From assembly GCF_051014685.1 (NCBI RefSeq), contig NW_027478906.1:186001-250000 (forward strand): DNA of 64,000 nucleotides, written 5' to 3'. The translations under genes and the position numbers were made by a program. Position 1 is the first letter of the stretch. Each line of letters opens with the position of its first letter. The DNA is from Ptiloglossa arizonensis. Lineage: Eukaryota; Arthropoda; Insecta; Hymenoptera; Colletidae. Below, one piece after another: positions 1 to 11,004 of the stretch. Under the pieces are notes generated by a model. The model had not been told where the DNA came from, did no database searches, and saw only the letters and a list, made by a program, of their open reading frames with translations.

Positions 1-45
1 GGTCAATCCGTTCGCGTGATATGGCAGTTTGGAGGTAAGAAACGC

Positions 46-64
46 TTGAGAAACTCAAAATTTT
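46..64. other. Short hairpin-capable dyad followed by an A4T4 tract
   Basis: ttgag-aaa-ctcaa (46-58) is an inverted repeat with 5-bp arms and a 3-base loop. It runs into caaaattttc, whose AAAATTTT core (57-64) is a palindromic A-tract of the type associated with intrinsic DNA curvature. A second A/T run, aaatttt, lies at monomer positions 162-168, about 104 bp away, close to ten helical turns. Both elements are nearly invariant across the array. One subtype changes cttgag to ctcgag (for example 22749, 23973, 51391), which breaks the hairpin. Nucleosome positioning or curvature is inference. Confidence 0.6.
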
Positions 65-119
65 CGCTGTTCTGATGCTCGAAATGAATAACTGGAACGG
101 CCTAGGGGAAAACTACACA

Positions 120-136
120 TACCGTTGTAATCGGGC
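120..136 (+). other. CENP-B-box-like 17-mer, degenerate, one per monomer
   Basis: The known CENP-B box core is nTTCGnnnnAnnCGGGn (9 fixed bases). Here taccgttgtaatcgggc reads ACCG-ttgt-A-at-CGGG: 7 of 9 fixed bases match, the AnnCGGG half is complete, and both T of TTCG are missing. The segment is one of the better conserved parts of the monomer. Variants include accgatg, accattg, taaacggg and taaccggg. I estimate that a 7/9 match somewhere in a 175-bp monomer on two strands is expected about 0.4 times by chance, so this is suggestive only. A second 7/9 match is ttcgcgagatatgg at monomer positions 11-24. Confidence 0.25.
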
Positions 137-867
137 GAGTTTCTACTTTCAGATGCTACAGAAATTTTGCGGATTGGTCAATCCGTTCGCGTGATATGGC
201 AGTTTGGAGGTAAGAAACGCTTGAGAAACTCAAAATTTTCGCAGTTCTGATGCTCGAAACGAGTAACTAGGCGGCCTAGGGGAAAATTACACATACCGTT
301 GTAATCGGGCGAGTTTCTACTTTCAGATGCAACAGAAATTTTGCGGATTGGTCAATCCGTTCGCGAGATATGGCAGTTTGGATGTAAGAAACGCTTGAGA
401 AACTCAAAATTTTCGCAGTTCTGATGCTCGAAACGAGTAACTAGTACGGCCTAGGGGAAAGTACGCAAACCGTTGTAATCGGGCGAGTTTCTACTTTCAG
501 ATGCAACAGAAATTTTGCGGTTTGGTCAATCCGTTCGCGAGATATGGCAGTTTGGAGGTAAGAAACGCTTGAGAAACTCAAAATTTTCGCAGTTCTGATG
601 CTCGAAACGAGTAACTTGAACGGCCTAGGGGAAAACTACACCTACCGTTGTAATCGGGCGAGTTTCTACTTTCAGATGCAACAGAAATTTTGCGGATTGG
701 TCAATCCGTTTGCGAGATGTGGCAGTTTGGAGGTAAGAAACGCTTGAGAAACTCAAAATTTTCGCAGTTCTGATGCTCGAAACGAATAACTAGAACGGCC
801 TAGGGGAAAAGTGCGCATACCGTTGTAATCGGGCGAGTTTCTACTTTCAGATGCAACAGAAATTTTG

Positions 868-883
868 CGGATTGATCAATCCG
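868..883. other. Perfect 16-bp palindrome (GATC form of the monomer dyad)
   Basis: The sequence cggattgatcaatccg equals its own reverse complement. It spans the junction between adjacent monomers as I phase them (positions ~170-175 and 1-10). Most monomers have ggtc in place of gatc, which leaves 7-bp arms around a 2-base centre. The GATC form carries a TGATCA site and occurs in particular subtypes throughout the window, for example near 1049, 3145, 3325, 5765, 27595, 37725 and 61320. Dyads are common in centromeric satellites; no function is shown here. Confidence 0.85.
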
Positions 884-3800
884 TTCGCGAGATATGGCTG
901 TTTGGATATAAGAAACGCTTGAGAAACTCAAAATTTTCGCAGTTCTAATGCTCGAAACGAGTAAGTAGAATGGCCTAGGGGAAAAGTGCGCATACCGTTG
1001 TAATCGGGCGAGTTTCTACTTTCAGATCCAACAGAAATTTTGCGGATTGATCAATCCGTTCGCGAGATATGGCTGTTTGGATATAAGAAACGCTTGAGAA
1101 ACTCAAAATTTTCGCAGTTCTAATGCTCGAATCGAGTAACTAGTACGGCCTAGGGGAAAGTACGCACACCGTTGTAATCGGGCGAGTTTCTACTTTCAGA
1201 TGCTACAGAGATTTTGCGGATTGGTCAATCCGTTCGCGAGATATGGCAGTTTGGAGGTAAGAAGCGCTTGAGAAACTCAAAATTTTCGCAGTTCTGATGC
1301 TCGAAACGAGTAACTAGTATGGCCTAGGGGAAAGTACGCATACCGTTGTAATCGGGCGAGTTTCTACTTTCAGATGCAACAGAAATTTTGCGGATTGGTC
1401 AATCCGTTCGGGAGATATGGCAGTTTGGAGGTAAGAAACGCTTGAGAAACTCAAAATTTTCGCAGTTCCGATGCTCGAAACGAGTAACTTGAACGGCCTA
1501 GGGGAAAACTACACCTACCGTTGTAATCGGGCGAGTTTCTACTTTCAGATGCAACTGATATTTTGCGGATTGGTCACTCCGTTCGCGAGATATGGCAGTT
1601 TGGAGGTAAGAAACGCTTGAGAAACTCAAAATTTTCGCAGTTCTGATGCTCGAAACGAATAACTAGAACGACCTAGGGGAAAAGTGCGCATACCGTTGTA
1701 ATCGGGCGAGTTTCTACTTTCAGAAGCAACAGAAACTTTGCGGATTGGTCAATCCGTTCGCGAGATATGGCAGTTTGGAGGTAAGAAACGCTTGAGAAAC
1801 TCAAAATTTTCGCTGTTCTGATGCTCGAAATGAATAACTGGAACGGCCTAGGGGAAAACTACACATACCGTTGTAATCGGGCGAGTTTCTACTTTCAGAT
1901 GCAACAGAAATTTTGCGGATTGGTCAATCCGTTCGCGTGATATGGCAGTTTGGAGGTAAGAAACGCTTGAGAAACTCAAAATTTTCGCAGTTCTGATGCT
2001 CGAAACGAGTAACTAGGCGGCCTAGGGGAAAATTACACATACCGTTGTAATCGGGCGAGTTTCTACTTTCAGATGCAACAGAAATTTTGCGGATTGGTCA
2101 ATCCGTTCGCGAGATATGGCAGTTTGGATGTAAGAAACGCTTGAGAAACTCAAAATTTTCGCCGTTCTGATGCTCGAAACGAGTAACTAGTACGGCCTAG
2201 GGGAAAGTACGCAAACCGTTGTAATCGGGCGAGTTTCTACTTTCAGATGCAACAGAAATTTTGCGGTTTGGTCAATCCGTTCGCGAGATATGGCAGTTTG
2301 GAGGTAAGAAACGCTTGAGAAACTCAAAATTTTCCCAGTTCTGATGCTCGAAACGAGTAACTTGAACGGCCTAGGGGAAAACTACACCTACCGTTGTAAT
2401 CGGGCGAGTTTCTACTTTCAGATGCAACAGAAATTTTGCGGATTGGTCAATCCGTTTGCGAGATGTGGCAGTTTGGAGGTAAGAAACGCTTGAGAAACTC
2501 AAAATTTTCGCAGTTCTGATGCTCGAAACGAATAACTAGAACGGCCTAGGGGAAAAGTACGCATACCGATGTAATCGGGCGAGTTTCTACTTTCAGATGC
2601 AACAGAAATTTTGCGGATTGGTCAATCCGTTCGCGAGATATGGCAGTTTGGAGGTAAGAAACGCTTGAGAAACACAAAATTTTCGCAGTTCTGATGCTCG
2701 AAACGAGTAACTTGAACGGCCTAGGGGAAAACTACACCTACCGTTGTAATCGGGCGAGTTTCTACTTTCAGATGCAACAGAAATTTTGCGGATTGGTCAA
2801 TCCGTTTGCGAGATGTGGCAGTTTGGAGGTAAGAAACGCTTGAGAAACTCAAAATTTTCGCAGTTCTGATGCTCGAAATGAATAACTGGAACGGCCTAGG
2901 GGAAAACTACACATACCGTTGTAATCGGGCGAGTTTCTACTTTCAGATGCAACAGAAATTTTGCGGATTGGTCAATCCGTTCGCGAGATATGGCAGTTTG
3001 GAGGTAAGAAACGCTTGAGAAACTCAAAATTTTCGCCGTTCTGATGCTCGAAACGAATAACTAGAACGGCCTAGGGGAAAAGTGCGCAAACCGTTGTAAT
3101 CGGGCGAGTTTCTACTTTCAGATGCAACAGAAATTATGCGGATTGATCAATCCGTTTGCGAGATGTGGCAGATTGGAGGTAAGAAACGCTTGAGAAACTC
3201 AAAATTTTCGCAGTTCTGATGCTCGAAACGAATAACTAGAACGGCCTAGGGGAAAAGTGCGCATACCGTTGTAATCGGGCGAGTTTCTACTTTCAGATGC
3301 AACAGAAATTTTGCGGATTGATCAATCCGTTCGCGAGATATGGCTGTTTGGATATAAGAAACGCTTGAGAAACTCAAAATTTTCGCAGTTCTGATGCTCG
3401 AAACGAGTAACTAGTACGGCCTAGGGGAAAGTACGCACACCGTTGTAATCGAGCGAGTTTCTACTTTCAGATGCAACAGAAATTTTGCGGATTGGTCAAT
3501 CCGTTCGCGTGATATGGCAGTTTGGAGGTAAGAAACGCTTGAGAAACTCAAAATTTTCGCTGTTCTGATGCTCGAAATGAATAACTGGAACGGCCTAGGG
3601 GAAAACCACACATACCGTTGTAATCGGGCGAGTTTCTACTTTCAGATGCAACAGAAATTTTGCGGATTGGTCAATCCGTTCGCGTGATATGGCAGTTTGG
3701 AGGTAAGAAACGCTTGAGAAACTCAAAATTTTCGCAGTTCTGATGCTCGAAACGAGTAACTAGGCGGCCTAGTGGAAAATTACACATACCGTTGTAATCG

Positions 3801-5064
3801 GGCGAGTTTCTACTTTCAGATGCAACAGAAATTTTGCGGATTGGTCAATCCGTTCGCGAGATATGGCAGTTTGGAGGTAAGAAACGCTTGAGAAACTCAA
3901 AATTTTCGCAGTTCTGATGCTCGAAACGAGTAACTTGAACGGCCTAGGGGAAAACTACACCTACCGTTGTAATCGGGCGAGTTTCTACTTTCAGATGCAA
4001 CAGAAATTTTGCGGATTGGTCAATCCGTTTGCGAGATGTGGCAGTTTGGAGGTAAGAAACGCTTGAGAAACTCAAAATTTTCGCAGTTCTGATGCTCGAA
4101 ACGAATAACTAGAACGGCCTAGGGGAAAAGTACGCATACCGATGTAATCGGGCGAGTTTCTACTTTCAGATGCAACAGAAATTTTGCGGATTGGTCAATC
4201 CGTTCGCGAGATATGGCAGTTTGGAGGTAAGAAACGCTTGAGAAACTCAAAATTTTCGCAGTTCTGATGCTCGAAACGAATAACTAGAACGACCTAGGGG
4301 AAAAGTGCGCATACCGTTGTAATCGGGCGAGTTTCTACTTTCAGAAGCAACAGAAACTTTGCGGATTGGTCAATCCGTTCGCGAGATATGGCAGTTTGGA
4401 GGTAAGAAACGCTTGAGAAACTCAAAATTTTCGCTGTTCTGATGCTCGAAATGAATAACTGGAACGGCCTAGGGGAAAACTACACATACCGTTGTAATCG
4501 GGCGAGTTTCTACTTTCAGATGCAACAGAAATTTTGCGGATTGGTCAATCCGTTCGCGTGATATGGCAGTTTGGAGGTAAGAAACGCTTGAGAAACTCAA
4601 AATTTTCGCAGCTCTGATGCTCGAAACGAGTAACTAGTACGGCCTAGGGGAAAAGTACGCTAACCGTTGTAATCGGGCGAGCTTCTACTTTCAGATGCAA
4701 CAGAAATTTTGCGGATTGGTTAATCCGTTCGCGAGATATGGCAGTTTGGATATAAGAAATGCTTGAGAAACTCAAAATTTTCGCAGTCTGATGCTCGAAA
4801 CGAATAACTAGAACGGCCTTGGGGAAAAGTGCGCATACCGTTGTAATCGGGCGAGTTTCAACTTTCAGATGCAACAGAAATTTTGCGGATTGGTCAATCC
4901 GTTCGCGAGATATGGCTGTTTGGAGATAAGAAACGCTTGAGAAACTCAAAATTTTCGCAGTTCTGATGCTCGAAACGAGTAACTAGAACGGCCTAGGGGA
5001 AAATTACACCTACCGTTGTAATCGGGCGAGTTTCTACTTTCAGATGCAACAGAAATTTTGCGGT

Positions 5065-8000
5065 TTGGTCAATCCGTTCGCGAGATATGGCTGTTTGGAG
5101 ATAAGAAACGCTTGAGAAACTCAAAATTTTCGCAGTTCTGATGCTCGAAACGAGTAACTAGAACGGCCTAGGGGAAAATTACACCTACCGTTGTAATCGG
5201 GCGAGTTTCTACTTTCAGATGCAACAGAAATTTTGCGGATTGGTCAATCCGTTCGCGAGATATGGCAGTTTGGATGTAAGAAACGCTTGAGAAACTCAAA
5301 ATTTTCGCAGTTCTGATGCTCGAAACGAGTAACTAGTACGGCCTAGGGGAAAGTACGCAAACCGTTGTAATCGGGCGAGTTTCTACTTTCAGATGCAACA
5401 GAAATTTTGCGGTTTGGTCAATCCGTTCGCGAGATATGGCAGTTTGGAGGTAAGAAACGCTTGAGAAACTCAAAATTTTCGCAGTTCTGATGCTCGAAAC
5501 GAGTAACTTGAACGGCCTAGGGGAAAACTACACCTACCGTTGTAATCGGGCGAGTTTCTACTTTCAGATGCAACAGAAATTTTGCGGATTGGTCAATCCG
5601 TTTGCGAGATGTGGCAGTTTGGAGGTAAGAAACGCTTGAGAAACTCAAAATTTTCGCAGTTCTGATGCTCGAAACGAATAACTAGAACGGCCTAGGGGAA
5701 AAGTGCGCATACCGTTGTAATCGGGCGAGTTTCTACTTTCAGATGCAACAGAAATTTTGCGGATTGATCAATCCGTTGGCGAGATATGGCTGTTTGGATA
5801 TAAGAAACGCTTGAGAAACTCAAAATTTTCGCAGTTCTGATGCTCGAAACGAGTAACTAGTACGGCCTAGGGGAAAGTACGCACACCGTTGTAATCGGGC
5901 GAGTTTCTACTTTCAGATGCAACAGAAATTTTGCGGATTGGTCAATCCGTTCTCGAGATATGGCAGTTTGGAGGTAAGAAACGCTTGAGAAACTCAAAAT
6001 TTTCGCAGTTCTGATGCTCGAAACGAGTAACTAGTATGGCCTAGGGGAAAGTACGCATACCGTTGTAATCGGGCGAGTTTCTACTTTCAGATGCAACAGA
6101 AATTTTGCGGATTGGTCAATCCGTTCGCGAGATATGGCAGTTTGGAGGTAAGAAACGCTTGAGAAACTCAAAATTTTCGCAGTTCCGATGCTCGAAACGA
6201 GTAACTTGAACGGCCTAGGGGAAAACTACACCTACCGTTGTAATCGGGCGAGTTTCTACTTTCAGATGCAACAGAAATTTTGCGGATTGGTCAATCCGTT
6301 TGCGAGATGTGGCAGTTTGGAGGTAAGAAACGCTTGAGAAACTCAAAATTTTCGCAGTTCTGATGCTCGAAATGAATAACTGGAACGGCCTAGGGGAAAA
6401 CTACACATACCGTTGTAATCGGGCGAGTTTCTACTTTCAGATGCAACAGAAATTTTGCGGATTGGTCAATCCGTTCGCTAGATATGGCAGTTTGGAGGTA
6501 AGAAACGCTTGAGAAACTCAAAATTTTCGCCGTTCTGATGCTCGAAACGAATAACTAGAACGGCCTAGGGGAAAAGTGCGCAAACCGTTGTAATCGGGCG
6601 AGTTTCTACTTTCAGATGCAACAGAAATTATGCGGATTGATCAATCCGTTTGCGAGATGTGGCAGTTTGGAGGTAAGAAACGCTTGAGAAACTCAAAATT
6701 TTCGCAGTTCTGATGCTCGAAACGAATAACTAGAACGGCCTAGGGGAAAAGTGCGCATACCGTTGTAATCGGGCGAGTTTCTACTTTCAGATGCAACAGA
6801 AATTTTGCGGATTGATCAATCCGTTCGCGAGATGTGGCAGTTTGGAGGTAAGAAACGCTTGAGAAACTCAAAATTTTCGCAGTTCTGATGCTCGAAACGA
6901 ATAACTAGAACGGCCTAGGGGAAAAGTGCGCATACCGTTGTAATCGGGCGAGTTTCTACTTTCAGATGCAACAGAAATTTTGCGGATTGGTCAATCCGTT
7001 CGCGAGATATGGCTGTTTGGAGATAAGAAACGCTTGAGAAACTCAAAATTTTCGCAGTTCTGATGCTCGAAACGAGTAACTAGAACGGCCTAGGGGAAAA
7101 TTACACCTACCGTTGTAATCGGGCGAGTTTCTACTTTCAGATGCAACAGAAATTTTGCGGATTGGTCAATCCGTTCGCGAGATATGGCAGTTTGGATGTA
7201 AGAAACGCTTGAGAAACTCAAAATTTTCGCAGTTCTGATGCTCGAAACGAGTAACTAGTACGGCCTAGGGGAAAGTACGCAAACCGTTGTAATCGGGCGA
7301 GTTTCTACTTTCAGATGCAACAGAAATTTTGCGGTTTGGTCAATCCGTTCGCGAGATATGGCAGTTTGGAGGTAAGAAACGCTTGAGAAACTCAAAATTT
7401 TCGCAGTTCTGATGCTCGAAACGAGTAACTTGAACGGCCTAGGGGAAAACTACACCTACCGTTGTAATCGGGCGAGTTTCTACTTTCAGATGCAACAGAA
7501 ATTTTGCGGATTGGTCAATCCGTTTGCGAGATGTGGCAGTTTGGAGGTAAGAAACGCTTGAGAAACTCAAAATTTTCGCAGTTCTGATGCTCGAAACGAA
7601 TAACTAGAACGGCCTAGGGGAAAAGTGCGCATACCGTTGTAATCGGGCGAGTTTCTACTTTCAGATGCAACAGAAATTTTGCGGATTGATCAATCCGTTC
7701 GCGAGATATGGCTGTTTGGATATAAGAAACGCTTGAGAAACTCAAAATTTTCGCAGTTCTGATGCTCGAAACGAGTAACTAGTACGGCCTAGGGGAAAGT
7801 ACGCACACCGTTGTAATCGGGCGAGTTTCTACTTTCAGATGCAACAGAAATTTTGCGGATTGGTCAATCCGTTCTCGAGATATGGCAGTTTGGAGGTAAG
7901 AAACGCTTGAGAAACTCAAAATTTTCGCAGTTCTGATGCTCGAAACGAGTAACTAGTATGGCCTAGGGGAAAGTACGCATACCGTTGTAATCGGGCGAGT

Positions 8001-11000
8001 TTCTACTTTCAGATGCAACAGAAATTTTGCGGATTGGTCAATCCGTTCGCGAGATATGGCAGTTTGGAGGTAAGAAACGCTTGAGAAACTCAAAATTTTC
8101 GCAGTTCCGATGCTCGAAACGAGTAACTTGAACGGCCTAGGGGAAAACTACACCTACCGTTGTAATCGGGCGAGTTTCTACTTTCAGATGCAACAGAAAT
8201 TTTGCGGATTGGTCAATCCGTTTGCGAGATGTGGCAGTTTGGAGGTAAGAAACGCTTGAGAAACTCAAAATTTTCGCAGTTCTGATGCTCGAAATGAATA
8301 ACTGGAACGGCCTAGGGGAAAACTACACATACCGTTGTAATCGGGCGAGTTTCTACTTTCAGATGCAACAGAAATTTTGCGGATTGGTCAATCCGTTCGC
8401 GAGATATGGCAGTTTGGAGGTAAGAAACGCTTGAGAAACTCAAAATTTTCGCCGTTCTGATGCTCGAAACGAATAACTAGAACGGCCTAGGGGAAAAGTG
8501 CGCAAACCGTTGTAATCGGGCGAGTTTCTACTTTCAGATGCAACAGAAATTATGCGGATTGATCAATCCGTTTGCGAGATGTGGCAGTTTGGAGGTAAGA
8601 AACGCTTGAGAAACTCAAAATTTTCGCAGTTCTGATGCTCGAAACGAATAACTAGAACGGCCTAGGGGAAAAGTGCGCATACCGTTGTAATCGGGCGAGT
8701 TTCTACTTTCAGATGCAACAGAAATTTTGCGGATTGATCAATCCGTTCGCGAGATATGGCTGTTTGGATATAAGAAACGCTTGAGAAACTCAAAATTTTC
8801 GCAGTTCTGATGCTCGAAACGAGTAACTAGTACGGCCTAGGGGAAAGTACGCACACCGTTGTAATCGGGCGAGTTTCTACTTTCAGATGCAACAGAAATT
8901 TTGCGGATTGGTCAATCCGTTCTCGAGATATGGCAGTTTGGAGGTAAGAAACGCTTGAGAAACTCAAAATTTTCGCAGTTCTGATGCTCGAAACGAGTAA
9001 CTAGTATGGCCTAGGGGAAAGTACGCATACCGTTGTAATCGGGCGAGTTTCTACTTTCAGATGCAACAGAAATTTTGCGGATTGGTCAATCCGTTCGCGA
9101 GATATGGCAGTTTGGAGGTAAGAAACGCTTGAGAAACTCAAAATTTTCGCAGTTCCGATGCTCGAAACGAGTAACTTGAACGGCCTAGGGGAAAACTACA
9201 CCTACCGTTGTAATCGGGCGAGTTTCTACTTTCGGATGCAACAGAAATTTTGCGGATTGGTCAATCCGTTTGCGAGATGTGGCTGTTTGGAGGTAAGAAA
9301 CGCTTGAGAAACTCAAAATTTTCGCAGTTCTGATGCTCGAAACGAATAACTAGAACGGCCTAGGGGAAAAGTACGCATACCGATGTAATCGGGCGAGTTT
9401 CTACTTTCAGATGCAACAGAAATTTTGCGGATTGGTCAATCCGTTCGCGAGATATGGCAGTTTGGAGGTAAGAAACGCTTGAGAAACTCAAAATTTTCGC
9501 AGTTCTGATGCTCGAAACGAGTAACTTGAACGGCCTAGGGGAAAACTACACCTACCGTTGTAATCGGGCGAGTTTCTACTTTCAGATGCAACAGAAATTT
9601 TGCGGATTGGTCACTCCGTTCGCGAGATGTGGCAGTTTGGAGGTAAGAAACGCTTGAGAAACTCAAAATTTTCGCAGTTCTGATGCTCGAAACGAATAAC
9701 TAGAACGGCCTAGGGGAAAAGTGCGCATACCGTTGTAATCGGGCGAGTTTCTACTTTCAGATGCAACAGAAATTTTGCGGATTGGTCAATCCGTTCGCGA
9801 GATATGGCTGTTTGGATATAAGAAACGCTTGAGAAACTCAAAATTTTCGCAGTTCTGATGCTCGAAACGAGTAACTAGTACGGCCTAGGGGAAAGTACGC
9901 ACACCGTTGTAATCGGGCGAGTTTCTACTTTCAGATGCAACAGAAATTTTGCGGATTGGTCAATCCGTTCTCGAGATATGGCAGTTTGGAGGTAAGAAAC
10001 GCTTGAGAAACTCAAAATTTTCGCAGTTCTGATGCTCGAAACGAGTAACTAGTATGGCCTAGGGGAAAGTACGCATACCGTTGTAATCGGGCGAGTTTCT
10101 ACTTTCAGATGCAACAGAAATTTTGCGGATTGGTCAATCCGTTCGCGAGATATGGCAGTTTGGAGGTAAGAAACGCTTGAGAAACTCAAAATTTTCGCAG
10201 TTCCGATGCTCGAAACGAGTAACTTGAACGGCCTAGGGGAAAACTACACCTACCGTTGTAATCGGGCGAGTTTCTACTTTCAGATGCAACAGAAATTTTG
10301 CGGATTGGTCAATCCGTTTGCGAGATGTGGCAGTTTGGAGGTAAGAAACGCTTGAGAAACTCAAAATTTTCGCAGTTCTGATGCTCGAAATGAATAACTG
10401 GAACGGCCTAGGGGAAAACTACACATACCGTTGTAATCGGGCGAGTTTCTACTTTCAGATGCAACAGAAATTTTGCGGATTGGTCAATCCGTTCGCGAGA
10501 TATGGCAGTTTGGAGGTAAGAAACGCTTGAGAAACTCAAAATTTTCGCCGTTCTGATGCTCGAAACGAATAACTAGAACGGCCTAGGGGAAAAGAGCGCA
10601 AACCGTTGTAATCGGGCGAGTTTCTACTTTCAGATGCAACAGAAATTATGCGGATTGATCAATCCGTTTGCGAGATGTGGCAGTTTGGAGGTAAGAAACG
10701 CTTGAGAAACTCAAAATTTTCGCAGTTCTGATGCTCGAAACGAATAACTAGAACGGCCTAGGGGAAAAGTGCGCATACCGTTGTAATCGGGCGAGTTTCT
10801 ACTTTCAGATGCAACAGAAATTTTGCGGATTGATCAATCCGTTCGCGAGATATGGCTGTTTGGATATAAGAAACGCTTGAGAAACTCAAAATTTTCGCTG
10901 TTCTGATGCTCGAAACGAGTAACTAGTACGGCCTAGGGGAAAGTACGCACACCGTTGTAATCGGGCGAGTTTCTACTTTCAGATGCAACAGAAATTTTGC

Positions 11001-11004
11001 GGAT
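5065..11004 (+). repeat. 6-monomer higher-order unit (~1048 bp) and 11-monomer duplication
   Basis: The marker subtype gttctcgagatatgg (gtcaat starting at 5941, 7863, 8911 and 9959) is spaced 1922, 1048 and 1048 bp. The canonical six-monomer order is: CTCGAG monomer with tagtatgg; gttccgatg with gtaacttgaacgg; tttgcgagatgtgg with gaaatgaata; cgccgttctg with gtgcgcaaacc; ttatgcgg with gatcaatccg; ggctgtttggatataag with gtacgcacacc. Copies beginning at 5941, 7863 and 9959 follow it; the 8911 copy is a hybrid. Separately, about 5065-6822 is copied at about 6987-8744 (offset 1922 bp, 11 monomers). The unit returns at 15023 and 16071. Confidence 0.85.

Larger units (their letters stand above)
1..175 (+). 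repeat. Reference monomer (first complete unit, 175 bp)
   Basis: I use ggtcaatccg as position 1 of the monomer; the next units start at 176, 350, 524, 699 and 874 (intervals 175, 174, 174, 175, 175). Ordered landmarks are ggtcaatccgttcgcg (1-16), atggcagtttgga (21-33), taagaaacgcttgagaaact (36-55), caaaattttcgc (56-67), tgatgctcgaaa (73-84), the variable box (~85-120), accgttgtaatcgggcgag (121-139), tttctactttcag (140-152) and gaaattttgcggatt (161-175). Consensus G+C is about 78 of 175. The segments 36-84 and 121-170 are the most conserved; 5-37 and 85-120 define subtypes. The phase is arbitrary and the array itself fixes no natural start. Confidence 0.95.
1..5064 (+). repeat. Left block: partial 10-monomer periodicity (~1746 bp)
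   Basis: A run of about five monomers at 1-810 (cgctgttctg with gaaatgaata, then ctaggcggcc, then gtacgcaaacc with ggtttggtc, then gtaacttgaacgg, then the tttgcgagatgtgg subtype) recurs at 1747-2556 with the same order and few changes. The two copies diverge at 811/2557. A third start lies at 3494, where one monomer has been lost. The monomers between these runs do not match each other, so this is not a clean higher-order array. The stretch from about 4215 onward (gacctagggg, agaagcaac, gagcttctac, ggttaatccg) reappears at 20466 onward and around 24.9-25.4 kb. No gene lies here. Confidence 0.85.

Noticed and set aside
99..108. The ggcctagggg segment as a protein-binding or transcription signal
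   Set aside because: It is conserved and contains a CCTAGG palindrome, but I know no factor to assign, and conservation is equally strong elsewhere in the monomer.
4644..4949. 101-codon minus-strand ORF, the longest in the window
   Set aside because: It is two satellite monomers read in one frame. A 174-bp monomer keeps the frame (174 = 3 x 58), so stop-free runs arise by chance where stop-bearing subtypes are absent. The same peptide recurs in other ORFs; there is no promoter, domain or codon signal.
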